A stretch of DNA of 34,027 bases, from contig CAJVXH010000015.1 in NCBI GenBank assembly GCA_913009835.1, positions 1 through 34,027 of the forward strand, in the 5' to 3' direction. Position numbers and translations under genes: made by a program. The stretch comes from an uncultured bacterium. GTDB lineage: Bacteria > Electryoneota > Electryoneia > Electryoneales > Electryoneaceae. Within the stretch, counting starts at the first letter, position 1. Each line of letters starts with the position of its first letter. The notes beneath the pieces were generated by a model, which had not been told where the DNA came from, did not search any database, and saw only the letters and a list, made by a program, of their open reading frames with translations. Of this stretch, positions 1 to 8,776 are shown piece after piece.

Positions 1-44
1 CACCGAGATCTACACTCTTTCCCTACACGACGCTCCTCCGATCT
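1..44 (+). other. Illumina P5 adapter remnant (contamination)
   Basis: The first 44 bases match the 3' part of the Illumina universal (P5/TruSeq read 1) adapter, ending in the familiar TCCGATCT, with one mismatch at base 36 (C for T). It is not genomic. It truncates the meaB gene that runs into it from the right. The same adapter appears in reverse complement at the other end of the contig, so both ends look like untrimmed read-through. Confidence 0.97.
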
Positions 45-433
45 ACACCAACCGCCAGACCACCCAAGTGACCACGAGTTGCCATCGAACGAATGAAGAC
101 ACCTGGATCCATCCCGATGGTCTCCATCCTTATCCGGTCACCCAGCAGAGCGCCACCGGTAAACGGGCTGGTCGGATCAAAGGCAATCACCCCAACCTGT
201 TCTTCCTGCTTACGGTAGTTGAGCACCATCTGGTTAACAAGCGTACTCTTGCCCGCACCCGGCGGGCCAGTGAGCCCTATGCGCCATGCATCACCAGTCT
301 CGGGATATAGCTTGTCCAGGAGTTGGGAGATGCTTGGATGTTGGTTCTCCGCCCTGGTCAACAAACGCGCCAAGGCAGGTCGATGCCCCTTATGAAAGGC
401 TTCCAACAGTTCTGAGTCGCTGTATTTCTTCAT
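45..433 (-). CDS. meaB: MeaB/ArgK-type G3E GTPase, 3' end missing
   Basis: This is the N-terminal part of the methylmalonyl-CoA mutase GTPase chaperone (MeaB/ArgK), which uses GTP to protect and gate cobalamin loading of the mutase. The P-loop GPPGAGKST, the stretch DPTSPFTGGALLGDRIRM and the RGHLGG motif are all visible and diagnostic. Only about 130 of the usual ~320 residues are present, because the contig runs into adapter at base 44; the last residues in the ORF track (DRRSVV) are translated adapter. I prefer the ATG at 433 (MKKYSDSELL), which aligns with the normal family N-terminus; an ATG at 457 and a TTG at 478 are alternatives, and none has a clear Shine-Dalgarno sequence. It lies 45 nt after the Crp-like gene on the same strand, so it is probably the last gene seen of that operon. 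The mutase itself is not in the window. Confidence 0.9.
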
Positions 434-478
434 CAATAAATAAATAAAATCAGACATGCGTGTCCGATTTAATCCCAA

Positions 479-1180
479 TCATGCAAATTGCTTTTTGAAC
501 TTGTCGTAATCGTTGAATACTACGCTGTTTTCAACCTTGATCATCAAACCTTCATCCTCGAAACGCTTGATCACACGGCTGATAGTCTCGCGGCTGGTTC
601 CAGCGATGCTCGCAATATCACGCTGTAACGGTAATCCTTCCAGTACCACCTTGCCGCCGCGCACAATTCCACTGTCTTCGGCCAGACGAACCAGGGTTGA
701 ACCCACACGACCTCGAGCGTCTTTCAGCGTCAATGCCTTGATCTGGCTGTCGCTGCGACGTAAACGCTCGGCCAGTTCCTTCAAAAGAGTGATCGCTACC
801 TGCGGGAAGGATTCAAGCAAGGAGAGAAAATCGCCACGGTTTAACACCCACAATTCAACATCGTCAATCGCCGTGGCTGTAGCGCTGCGAGGAAGTCCGT
901 CAATAATCGAAAGCTCGCCAAAGAAATCGCCGTCGCTGAAGATGGAGAAAATAGCTTCATCCCCTTCACTGGACACACCGCTTATCTTCACCCGACCACT
1001 TTTGATGACGAACATATTGCGTCCAAGATCATCCTCAAAGATGATCATATCATCCTTCGGGTACGATTTCAAGACCATCAGACCGGCGATGCGCTCAAGA
1101 TCTTTCTCATCCAAATCGTAATACAGTGGAACACTTCGGAGCAGTTTCAATTCTGCCGCTCGATCAGCCGTTCTTTGCAT
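479..1180 (-). CDS. Crp/Fnr-family transcriptional regulator
   Basis: A 233-residue cyclic-nucleotide-binding-fold regulator. The N-terminal half is a cNMP domain with the phosphate-binding cassette FGELSIIDGLPRSATA, which keeps the Arg-Ser pair used by cAMP-binding members. The C-terminal half is a Crp-type winged helix with recognition helix GTSRETISRVIKRFEDEG. There is no N-terminal Cys cluster, so it is not an FNR-type iron-sulfur sensor. The start is the ATG at 1180 rather than the longer ORF start at 1207, because GGGAGGAAAT sits just upstream. It follows the small unknown gene by 23 nt on the same strand and precedes meaB. The ligand (cAMP or another) and the regulon cannot be told from sequence. 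Confidence 0.92.
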   Translation of the reverse strand: MQRTADRAAELKLLRSVPLYYDLDEKDLERIAGLMVLKSYPKDDMIIFEDDLGRNMFVIKSGRVKISGVSSEGDEAIFSIFSDGDFFGELSIIDGLPRSATATAIDDVELWVLNRGDFLSLLESFPQVAITLLKELAERLRRSDSQIKALTLKDARGRVGSTLVRLAEDSGIVRGGKVVLEGLPLQRDIASIAGTSRETISRVIKRFEDEGLMIKVENSVVFNDYDKFKKQFA

Positions 1181-1203
1181 ATTTCCTCCCACAGCAGCGT
1201 GGA

Positions 1204-1503
1204 TCACAGTTCAGAGTATCGGTCAATAGCCTCCCGAACCGCAGGAAGCAAGTATTGCTGGTCAAGATCGAGCGAAGAGAGTGCTGAGGCAACTGTGCTC
1301 AGCTTACGCTCAAGTTTTGCCTGTCGATTCAGAACGAGGTACTTCTCGCCTCTGACCCGGCAGATCCCACCACGGAAATCACCAGATTCCTCTTCGACAC
1401 GGTCGAAATATCTGCGGGCCACCTCGAGCAGCTGCTCATATAAATCCACTCGACCCGGTCGCAACTTCCGCTCACGTCCTGAATTCGTCACACTCAATCT
1501 CAA
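1204..1503 (-). CDS. Small conserved-looking protein of unknown function
   Basis: A 99-residue, charged, soluble protein that I do not recognise. It has no signal peptide or membrane segment. A central stretch reads GGICRVRGEKYLVLNRQAKLERK, followed by a helical C-terminal half (STVASALSSLDLDQQYLLPAVREAIDRY). Its start overlaps the manC stop by four bases (TTGA), so it is probably translated by coupling to manC. The start codon is TTG at 1503; a GTG four codons later is an alternative. The 4-nt overlap, clean codon use and position inside a five-gene operon argue that it is real. A role linked to GDP-mannose supply or to the following Crp-like regulator is only a guess from position. Confidence 0.72.
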   Translation of the reverse strand: MRLSVTNSGRERKLRPGRVDLYEQLLEVARRYFDRVEEESGDFRGGICRVRGEKYLVLNRQAKLERKLSTVASALSSLDLDQQYLLPAVREAIDRYSEL

Positions 1504-2558
1504 GACTTCAGCTTATGAATGATTTCCGAGGCCTTGCCCACATCCTGAAGACGGTCACGCGGGCATACCAATGTCCCCTCATCGGTCTGGACGACTACCA
1601 CATTGTCCAACCCTATCACCGCGAGCGGAAGATCAGTGCGCGAAACGACATACGATCCCTTAGTATCTATTGTCACTACCGGACCATGTTGAACCGTATC
1701 ATTCACATCCCTATCTTCATCCAGCTGGTAAACTTCTTCCCAGCTTCCAATATCACTCCACCCAAAACTGGCGGGGACAACATAAGCGTTACGAGTCTTC
1801 TCCATTACGCTGTAGTCAATTGAGATTGGCTTGATACTCTGGTATGCACGATAAATCCGATCCGCACCGTTCGGATCATCCAACGCATCCGAAATTTCCA
1901 TAAGCGCAGAGTGCAATTCTGGTGTGTGTTCCTCTAATTCGGAGAGGATGCGCTGAACTGACCAGATGAACATCCCCGAATTCCACAGAAACTCACCCGT
2001 TTCCAAAAATTTGATCGCCGTCTCACGATTCGGCTTCTCAGCAAATGTCACCACACGATGGGTGCCAGGACGAAATTCGTCCCTCTCATATTGGATGTAG
2101 CCATAGCCGGTTTCGGGACGAACCGGATGTATCCCGATGGTCACGATACCGTCTGATTCATCCACAAAATTGCATGCGGTCTGCAGCGTCTCATGAAACG
2201 CATCCTTGTCCGAGATGCGATGGTCAGCGGGAAGAACCACCATGATCGCTTCCGGATCAATCTTCGACAAATGAACCGCAGAGAGTCCGATACAGGGAGC
2301 TGTGTTACGCGCGAAAGGCTCAGTGATAAACACATCGGGCCTCAAACCCGGAACTTGGCGCGCAAATTCCTCGACCTGTTCCTCAATCGTTACTATGTAC
2401 TGTCGCTCAGTGGGAATGAAGGGTTGCAGACGTAGCATCGTCTGCTCAATCATCGTACGTTCATCGAATAATCGAAGCAATTGCTTGGGACGTTCTGGGG
2501 TTGATACCGGCCAGAAACGCGTCCCCTTACCCCCTGCCATGATTACCGCGTGAATCAT
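1500..2558 (-). CDS. manC: Mannose-1-phosphate guanylyltransferase
   Basis: A 352-residue cytoplasmic nucleotidyltransferase that makes GDP-mannose from mannose-1-phosphate and GTP. The nucleotide-binding signature GGKGTRFWPVST followed by PKQLL is at the N-terminus. Further family motifs are the metal/substrate region VLPADHRI, the sugar-binding FAEKP and EFLWNSGMFIW, and SFGWSDIGSWEEVY near the C-terminal third. Length fits the single-domain GMP family without the fused phosphomannose isomerase domain. The ATG at 2558 has GGAG seven bases upstream. It lies 31 nt after the lipoprotein gene and overlaps the next gene by 4 nt. With the phosphomannomutase at 9179-10537 it gives two successive steps to GDP-mannose, presumably for surface glycans. 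Confidence 0.95.
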   Translation of the reverse strand: MIHAVIMAGGKGTRFWPVSTPERPKQLLRLFDERTMIEQTMLRLQPFIPTERQYIVTIEEQVEEFARQVPGLRPDVFITEPFARNTAPCIGLSAVHLSKIDPEAIMVVLPADHRISDKDAFHETLQTACNFVDESDGIVTIGIHPVRPETGYGYIQYERDEFRPGTHRVVTFAEKPNRETAIKFLETGEFLWNSGMFIWSVQRILSELEEHTPELHSALMEISDALDDPNGADRIYRAYQSIKPISIDYSVMEKTRNAYVVPASFGWSDIGSWEEVYQLDEDRDVNDTVQHGPVVTIDTKGSYVVSRTDLPLAVIGLDNVVVVQTDEGTLVCPRDRLQDVGKASEIIHKLKS

Positions 2559-2589
2559 CGTTTATCTCCAGTGCTTGCAAACCCTTAAG

Positions 2590-4302
2590 TCAAGGGAATA
2601 TAATTTCCAGACCGCCCGTTTCCCAACGCGCCCGCACATCAAACGTGTCCCTCGATACTACCACAGGGTCGCTGGGCCTGAAAGGAATAGCCCGCCCCTC
2701 AAACCAGTTTAAAGTTCGGCTCACATCCTGCCAGCCATGCACCTGCCACTTCCCTGCCGGCACATCGTTCAAGAGAAATTCGCCAGCGCCCGGCAGCGTC
2801 AATGCTATTGGTATCTGTACGCCCATAATATCCGTAAAGCTCAAGTGAACAGGAGCGTCGCCACCAGGTGCGACCACCTCCCCACTCAACGTTCCCAGCG
2901 AATCCTGGGGAAGCCAGGCGTACCGATAGGTGATCAGACTGTCACGAAGGCTGTTGCCCATCATATCGACAACCGTTTCGCCATAGATGTTGAGAGTAAG
3001 CCCTCCCCCCTCAGTTTCAGGATCAATGTCGAAGGAAACACTGTTTGGATAGGGAGTTTTGATTTCGATAGGCAGGCGCTCATCGGCGCCAGCCATCAAC
3101 TCTATGCTGTTTAGATCGGTCAGACGTACCGGTTCGTTGAAAGTCAACAGGACCTGGTTCTTGCCACGATGCATGCGTGCCCGGTCCTCAGGGCTTACTG
3201 ATATCAAGCCCGGACGCAAGGTGTCCACCAACGCAGCATTTATCAGGTCTACAGTGAGCGTTGTGTCTAATGTGTCTGAGGTACCGAAGCTGCCGACCAC
3301 CCTCAATCCGACAGCCTCCCCCAATGGAATACGATCCAGCCCGATTTGGACGATAGTAGAATCACCCGGTCTGAAACCCTTTGAGAATACAGGGATAGTC
3401 AGATCGTCCGCAACAACCTCCCAATCCCTTTCCTCGCGGTTGGATTCCATGGTATCCACTGGCAGCTCAGTGAGCGTGTAGCTGACATCCAACTCCCGCG
3501 GTTTAACATCCAACCTTAGCAGGAAGAAATCCTTCAGAATCGCTGTGATCCGCAAAACCTGCGGCAGAAGCACCGGATCGGAGGGATGTAGTATCAATTC
3601 TCGGGGTACCGAGCTACTGTCCTCGCTGGCGACAACATCATAAGACGGAACAGCCAACTGGTCGCTCCAGGGAGTCCACAAACGGTCACCGTCCATATCC
3701 TTAAACGCAAACACCCGCCAGCTTCCCTCCGCCAGATTGGAGAGAATCCAGGTTCCGTCATCGCCAGTCTGTGTGGTCGCATCCGGCGGCTGAGTCGAGG
3801 GATCAGGCACAGTAGTACTGTCCGCTAGATAATAGCCCGCAATATCCCAGCCAATGGGCTCACCTTCAGTCAACAGACTGCCCTTTAACCACCCTGTATC
3901 CAGCTTGTCACCGGTGGAGAAGGCGAGCACATAAGTATCGGTCAGCTTGTTATTTTTACTGTCAGTTAGCTGAGTCCCAATGGTAACTGCGTAAGTGAGA
4001 TCTGGTTTTAACGCCGTCTCGAAACTGATCTCGACCCGTTTGCCGCCCGACCATTTAGCTCGTACCGTTCCTGGAGGTGGGGGTGACAAACCAAACGCGG
4101 CCCGAAGAGTCGACTCCTTCACTCTTTCGTCAAAGGTAAGTGTGATGGTTGTCGAGGTATCCACATTTGTACTTCCGGGGATGGGAAATGCTTCGAGGAT
4201 CACCGGCGGAGTGCGATCCTGAGGTCCACCCATCGGTGGGCCCAGCTGGGCGCAGCCAACAAACATGAATGCGGAGACGAGAATAATCAGGATTTGCTTC
4301 AT
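2590..4302 (-). CDS. Big_5 Ig-like domain outer-envelope lipoprotein (FCB type)
   Basis: A 570-residue exported protein with a short basic start, a hydrophobic stretch (ILIILVSAFMFVG) and a lipobox-like FVGC giving Cys at about residue 17. The mature start CAQLGPPMGGPQDRTPPVI and the following Ig-like strand pattern (ITLTFDERVKESTL) are typical of a lipoprotein family seen across Bacteroidetes, Ignavibacteria, Zixibacteria and KSB1-type genomes, with Big_5/SbsA-like Ig domains at the N-terminus and again near residue 390 (LLTFNEPVRLTDL). A Cna-B/carboxypeptidase-regulatory-like segment lies between them and another at the end (FLLNDVPAGKWQVHGWQD). The start at 4302 (MKQILII) is chosen because it directly precedes the signal peptide; a GTG at 4368 would add a non-signal-like extension. 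It is the first gene of the minus operon. Function is unknown, probably structural. Confidence 0.82.
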   Translation of the reverse strand: MKQILIILVSAFMFVGCAQLGPPMGGPQDRTPPVILEAFPIPGSTNVDTSTTITLTFDERVKESTLRAAFGLSPPPPGTVRAKWSGGKRVEISFETALKPDLTYAVTIGTQLTDSKNNKLTDTYVLAFSTGDKLDTGWLKGSLLTEGEPIGWDIAGYYLADSTTVPDPSTQPPDATTQTGDDGTWILSNLAEGSWRVFAFKDMDGDRLWTPWSDQLAVPSYDVVASEDSSSVPRELILHPSDPVLLPQVLRITAILKDFFLLRLDVKPRELDVSYTLTELPVDTMESNREERDWEVVADDLTIPVFSKGFRPGDSTIVQIGLDRIPLGEAVGLRVVGSFGTSDTLDTTLTVDLINAALVDTLRPGLISVSPEDRARMHRGKNQVLLTFNEPVRLTDLNSIELMAGADERLPIEIKTPYPNSVSFDIDPETEGGGLTLNIYGETVVDMMGNSLRDSLITYRYAWLPQDSLGTLSGEVVAPGGDAPVHLSFTDIMGVQIPIALTLPGAGEFLLNDVPAGKWQVHGWQDVSRTLNWFEGRAIPFRPSDPVVVSRDTFDVRARWETGGLEIIFP

Positions 4303-4420
4303 CGGTCGCAAGGTAACGCCTCCATTGAGGCGGGTCAAAACCAATACCTTCCGGCTCAGCACCTTCACAGCCAGCCCTCATTCGATTGAGACGCCTCATC
4401 CTTTCCCCTATTTTACTACG

Positions 4421-5212
4421 ATGAACAAAGAACTTTCGACACCTGCCAGACACAATGGTGATAGCGAGTGGTTCCAAGACTGGTTCGATGAAGACTACCT
4501 CGCTCTCTACAAACATCGAAACAGCGACGAAGCGAGGAAATTTCTCGGCAACCTTCGCCATAAACTCAGCTCCCTGGGAGAACGTGGCACGGTTGATCTC
4601 GCTTGTGGTGCCGGACGACATTCATGGTTGTTAAGCGAAGATTTTGATTGGCCAGTGGTGGGTCTGGATCTGTCTGAACCGTTGCTAAGACGCGCTGTCA
4701 ATCATCAATCGAATCAACCGAAACTAAGGCCCGCATTCGTTCGCGGCGATTTACGGCAACTACCCTTTCACGACCAATCTTTCCATCTCGCGCTCAACAT
4801 TTTCACCAGCTTCGGATACTTCAGCGATGATGCACAGCACCTCCAGTCACTCGAAGAGATGAGACGAATCCTCGTTCCCGGAGGTATGCTGGTGATGGAC
4901 CTGATGAACCCTGCGGTAGCAGTTGACAACCTCGTAGCTGAGGATGAAACTCAAAGTGGTCTTTGGCGTGTGAAACAGACACGGCGTTACGATCCGGAAA
5001 CAAAGCGAATTGAGAAGACTATCGAACTTCATTCTGAAGATGGAAAGACTCGTTCTGTTCGAGAATCAGTCCGTATCTTCAAACTCAACGAACTCGAGTC
5101 GATAATGGCTGAGGCAGGGCTCACAATCACCGATACCTGGGGGGACTACCAAGCCTCGCCCTTTAATCCCTCAACCAGTGAACGACTGATCAGCTTTGTG
5201 GAGCGTACCTGA
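4421..5212 (+). CDS. Class I SAM methyltransferase of bacillithiol operon (candidate N-methyl-bacillithiol synthase)
   Basis: A 263-residue SAM-dependent methyltransferase. Motif I is VDLACGAGRHSWLL, motif II GLDLSEPLL, then DLRQLPF and LNIFTSFGYF, and motif post-III ILVPGGMLVMDLMNP. The N-terminal WFQDWFDEDYLALYKHR is typical of a methyltransferase group common in Bacteroidetes-like genomes. The stop overlaps the bshC start by one base (TGATG), making it the first gene of the bacillithiol operon. In Chlorobium a SAM methyltransferase (NmbA) converts bacillithiol to N-methyl-bacillithiol, so placement here suggests the same job; that is an inference from context, since I could not align it with NmbA. 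The ATG at 4421 is preferred over the ORF-track start at 4265, which would overlap the divergent lipoprotein gene. No Shine-Dalgarno is visible. Confidence 0.85.
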   Translation: MNKELSTPARHNGDSEWFQDWFDEDYLALYKHRNSDEARKFLGNLRHKLSSLGERGTVDLACGAGRHSWLLSEDFDWPVVGLDLSEPLLRRAVNHQSNQPKLRPAFVRGDLRQLPFHDQSFHLALNIFTSFGYFSDDAQHLQSLEEMRRILVPGGMLVMDLMNPAVAVDNLVAEDETQSGLWRVKQTRRYDPETKRIEKTIELHSEDGKTRSVRESVRIFKLNELESIMAEAGLTITDTWGDYQASPFNPSTSERLISFVERT

Positions 5213-6840
5213 TGGAAATGCTCGACTTGAATGAGTTCCCAGGGATTCCGCCACTGGTTCAGGATACATTGGCCGGGACAGCGCGCATTGACTTCGGATT
5301 CCGCACCTACCCTGATCCTGCCGCCTGGATCGAGCAGAGCAAAGCTGAGAGCGAACAGAATCGCCCCATCGCCGGGATTGTAGAAGCCATCCGTGCCCAA
5401 TATGGACCGCTCCCGATTCCAGATATCGTCAGCCAGAATCTCGTTTCACTCTCGCAACCGGGTACAATGACCGTCGTCACCGGGCAACAGGTCGGGCTTG
5501 GCGGTGGACCGTTGCTGACATTGTATAAAGCAATGACAACAGTTGCTCTGGCCAGACGACTTGAGACCGGCACCGGTGTACGAACCGTCCCCATTTTCTG
5601 GATGGCAACCAGCGATCACAACCTCGTCGAAACAGCCCAGAGTCATTGGCTCGACATCAACAACAATCTGACCAGCTACTATTCAACGATTCAGGGAAAC
5701 AGAACCCCGGTGGGTTCACTCCCGCTCGGTGCGATAGCCGACGAGTTTGTCAACCGCATCACAAAGGACATTCCAGAATCCGAGTTCAGCAAACACTACC
5801 TGGACCTGCTGTGCGAAGCCTACACACCCGATAAAACCTTCGCCCAGGCCTTCCGTCAGTTGGGCAATGAACTGCTGGGGCCCTATGGCCTCATCTTCCT
5901 TGACCCGGACGATGTTCAACTCAAACGCCTGTCCGCGCCATTCATGAAGGATGCGGTCGCAGAAGTCGATGACAGGCTGGAACGTATCATCGAACGATCA
6001 AAGATGATCCAGGCCTCCGGCTACAAGACCCAGGTAAGCGTCAAATCTGGACGAACATCCCTGTTCCTGCTCGAAGATGGACAAAGACGCAAGATCGTTC
6101 TGGAAGAAAAGGCTATTCAGGGACACACCGACATCAAACTGTCACGAAGTGAACTTGCCAGAATTGCCGCAGAAACACCTGAAAACCTCTCAGCCGGAGT
6201 AACTCTTCGACCTATCCTGCAAAGCTGGATGCTTCCGGTGGGTGCATATATCGCCGGACCGCACGAGATGGCATACTGGAGTCAGCTTAAGGACGCATTT
6301 TCGCCGCTGGGCATTGCCAAACCAGCAGTGGTCCATCGTGCATCATTTACATTGATCGAACCAAAAGTCAGACGTTGGCTGGATAAGTACGATCTGAAAC
6401 CGAATGACATGTTCATGGGATACGATAAACTCTCAGAACAGGTGATCGCGGACATCGGAGATGACGAGTCCGAACACATATTCACCACTATGCAAAATGA
6501 CCTCAATTCGCACGAACGCGTCCTCACTGACCTCACACGCGGATACGATTTCTCCGGTATTGAAAGATCTGTTGATGCATCTTTCCGCAAAATCAACTTT
6601 CACGTTGACAAATTGCGCAACACCTTTTCCCAACGGGCGAAAAGCCGCCACAGCGTACTGTTGAAACACGTCGAACAACTGTCTAACCATATCTTCCCCG
6701 GAGGTACGGCGCAGGAACGGGTGATCAGCCCCATATACTACCTCGCCCGCTATGGAAACAGCCTACTCGACGGGTTGTCTGAAAATGCACTGTCTGCGGT
6801 CGGGAGGCATTCCATCGTCGATCTGAAGGAGTGGCAATAA
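5212..6840 (+). CDS. bshC: Bacillithiol biosynthesis cysteine-adding enzyme BshC
   Basis: A 542-residue putative cysteine ligase that catalyses the last step of bacillithiol synthesis, joining L-cysteine to glucosaminyl-malate. Family hallmarks visible are VTGQQVGLGGGPLLTLYK near residue 85, the Rossmann-like segment PIFWMATSDHNLVETAQ, the GPHEMAYWSQLKDAF segment near residue 350, and the long helical, coiled-coil-like C-terminal arm (HVDKLRNTFSQRAKSRHS). Length matches the family (about 530-550). Start ATG at 5212 shares its first base with the upstream stop. The stop overlaps the bshB1 start by one base (TAATG). Neighbouring bshB1 and bshA complete the pathway, so confidence is high. Confidence 0.96.
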   Translation: MEMLDLNEFPGIPPLVQDTLAGTARIDFGFRTYPDPAAWIEQSKAESEQNRPIAGIVEAIRAQYGPLPIPDIVSQNLVSLSQPGTMTVVTGQQVGLGGGPLLTLYKAMTTVALARRLETGTGVRTVPIFWMATSDHNLVETAQSHWLDINNNLTSYYSTIQGNRTPVGSLPLGAIADEFVNRITKDIPESEFSKHYLDLLCEAYTPDKTFAQAFRQLGNELLGPYGLIFLDPDDVQLKRLSAPFMKDAVAEVDDRLERIIERSKMIQASGYKTQVSVKSGRTSLFLLEDGQRRKIVLEEKAIQGHTDIKLSRSELARIAAETPENLSAGVTLRPILQSWMLPVGAYIAGPHEMAYWSQLKDAFSPLGIAKPAVVHRASFTLIEPKVRRWLDKYDLKPNDMFMGYDKLSEQVIADIGDDESEHIFTTMQNDLNSHERVLTDLTRGYDFSGIERSVDASFRKINFHVDKLRNTFSQRAKSRHSVLLKHVEQLSNHIFPGGTAQERVISPIYYLARYGNSLLDGLSENALSAVGRHSIVDLKEWQ

Positions 6841-7571
6841 TGGCGCTTGATATTATCGCAATCGGACCCCATCCCGATGATGTAGAATTGTTCTGCGGCG
6901 GAACTATAGCCAAGCTGATCAACAAGGGCTATACCATCGGCCTGATCGATATGACACGGGGCGAGATGGGCACACGCGGAAGTATGGAAGAACGTGATCA
7001 GGAAGCCGCCAATGCCGCCCGAATCCTGAACATCACCTCACGCGAGAACCTCGGCCTTCCCGATGGCAGCCTGAACGCACGTGACCCCGAACAGCGGCTG
7101 GCAGTCGTCAACGCAATACGCAAACATCAACCGCAGCTGGTAATCGGACCAGCCGCCAAAGACCGTCATCCTGACCATATACAGGGAATGCAACTGGTTG
7201 AGGAAGCTGTATTCTTCTCATACGTCGGCGGGTACAAAACGGAGTTCGAACGCCACAAAGTCCACGCTCTGCTCCGATACCCCATGTGGTGGGCACCGGA
7301 AGCTGATTTGATCGTGGATGTGACCGACTCCTGGGAACAACGGATGGAAGCGGTTAAAGCCTACCGCACCCAGTTCCACACTCCCGGCGTGGAAGGTCCG
7401 AAAACTTTTCTCGCCAGCGAACAGTTCATTGATTGGGTCGAGGGTCGTGGTTCGCAATATGGTGCCGCTATCGGTGTTCGTAAAGGTGAACCATATTTGC
7501 TACGAAATCCGGTACCAGTTGATGATCCATTTGACTTGCTGATTAACAGTTCCGGCGAGGCGAATCCATGA
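6840..7571 (+). CDS. bshB1: Bacillithiol biosynthesis deacetylase BshB1
   Basis: A 243-residue zinc-dependent LmbE/PIG-L-family deacetylase that removes acetyl from GlcNAc-malate. The zinc motif is PHPDDVE at residues 10-16 and the second ligand region is DRHPDHIQG near residue 108. The stretch DMTRGEMGTRGS after the first motif is typical of the BshB1 branch rather than general LmbE proteins. The start is the ATG at 6840, overlapping the bshC stop by one base, with AAGGAG about eight bases upstream; the ORF-track start at 6831 (GTG) lies inside bshC. The stop overlaps bshA by four bases (ATGA), so the three bsh genes are translationally coupled. Confidence 0.95.
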   Translation: MALDIIAIGPHPDDVELFCGGTIAKLINKGYTIGLIDMTRGEMGTRGSMEERDQEAANAARILNITSRENLGLPDGSLNARDPEQRLAVVNAIRKHQPQLVIGPAAKDRHPDHIQGMQLVEEAVFFSYVGGYKTEFERHKVHALLRYPMWWAPEADLIVDVTDSWEQRMEAVKAYRTQFHTPGVEGPKTFLASEQFIDWVEGRGSQYGAAIGVRKGEPYLLRNPVPVDDPFDLLINSSGEANP

Positions 7572-8743
7572 GCCCCCGGGACAATCGTCGCCTCAAGATC
7601 GGCATCGTATGCTACCCCACTACCGGCGGCAGCGGAATTGTCGCGGTGGAGATAGCCCACGCTCTGGCTGACCGTGGGCATGAGGTCCATGTCATCAGCT
7701 ATTCGGTACCAGTACGCCTGGATACTCTGCGTCCTAACCTGCGTTTCCACAACGTCAGCGTGCCCGAATACGCACTGTTCGAGTATCCACCATACAGCCT
7801 CGCGTTGGCCGCACAAATAGCCGAAGTTGCCTGCAAATTCCATCTGGACGTTTTACATGTCCACTACGCCATCCCCCACGCTGTCTCCGGATGGTTGGCC
7901 AGACGAATCTGCGGACGTTTTGACATGCCGCTGATCACAACCCTGCACGGCACCGACATCACCATCATAGGTAAAGACGCATCCTATTTGCCGATTACCC
8001 GTTTCTCGCTGGAAGAATCTGACCTGGTTACCGTTGTCAGCTCCTGGCTTGAGGGCAAGGTCAGAGAAGTGGTGGAGTGCCTGTGCTCCTGCGAAGTTGT
8101 GCACAATTTCGTCGATCCGGATATCTTCAAACCCCTTGACAATGGCGAGCCACACCCGTTCCCTTGTGACCCGAATGTTCCAGTGCTGATGCACATGTCC
8201 AACTTCCGTCCGGTTAAACATATCCCGGACGTGATCGACACCTTCCTGGGTTTGCGCGCGAGAATGAAGACTCAACTGGTACTCATCGGCGACGGCCCGG
8301 AGGCCTCGGTCGCCAAGCAACGTATCAACTCATCACCATACGCAGCCGACGTTCAGTTCCTCGGCCCACAACAAAATGCCGAACGTCTGCTACCATATGC
8401 GGACGCATTCATCTTCCCCTCGAACGCCGAGAGTTTCGGACTGGCTGCTCTTGAGGCCCAATCGTGCGGGGTGCCAGTCATCGGATATAACGTGGGTGGA
8501 CTGCCGGAAGTTGTGGAAGATGGGAAAACTGGTCTCCTGTGTGAGGTCGGCGCAGTTGACGAAATGATTAACGCCTGCGAAAGACTCTTCAGGGATAAAG
8601 ATTATCAGCAACAAATCGGCAGAGCTGCCCGTGAACGAGCAGTATCTCAGTTCAGCGCCAAACCAGCAATCGACCGCTATGAGGAGCTGTACTGGCAGGC
8701 AATCATTGAGCTGGAGAAAAGTGGGGATGGAGAACGAACCTGA
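7568..8743 (+). CDS. bshA: Bacillithiol glycosyltransferase BshA
   Basis: A 391-residue GT4-family glycosyltransferase that attaches GlcNAc from UDP-GlcNAc to L-malate, the first step of bacillithiol synthesis. The N-terminal IGIVCYPTTGGSGIVAVEIAHALADRGHEVHVIS is characteristic of BshA. Acceptor-domain features LHVHYAIPHAVS and TTLHGTDITIIG are present, and the donor-domain motif is FPSNAESFGLAALEAQSCGVPVIG with the GT4 E-x7-E pattern. Length fits the family (about 375-390). GGCGAGG lies just upstream of the ATG, which overlaps the bshB1 stop. It is the last gene of the operon; a palindromic repeat region follows. The gene order methyltransferase-bshC-bshB1-bshA is reversed relative to the order of the reactions. 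Confidence 0.95.
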   Translation: MSPRDNRRLKIGIVCYPTTGGSGIVAVEIAHALADRGHEVHVISYSVPVRLDTLRPNLRFHNVSVPEYALFEYPPYSLALAAQIAEVACKFHLDVLHVHYAIPHAVSGWLARRICGRFDMPLITTLHGTDITIIGKDASYLPITRFSLEESDLVTVVSSWLEGKVREVVECLCSCEVVHNFVDPDIFKPLDNGEPHPFPCDPNVPVLMHMSNFRPVKHIPDVIDTFLGLRARMKTQLVLIGDGPEASVAKQRINSSPYAADVQFLGPQQNAERLLPYADAFIFPSNAESFGLAALEAQSCGVPVIGYNVGGLPEVVEDGKTGLLCEVGAVDEMINACERLFRDKDYQQQIGRAARERAVSQFSAKPAIDRYEELYWQAIIELEKSGDGERT

Positions 8744-8776
8744 CTTCCACCCCTTGTGATGACTTAGCAGCATCCG

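Noticed and set aside
4265-4420. N-terminal extension of the methyltransferase ORF
   Set aside because: It overlaps the start of the divergent lipoprotein gene and lacks methyltransferase similarity; ATG at 4421 gives the normal family start.
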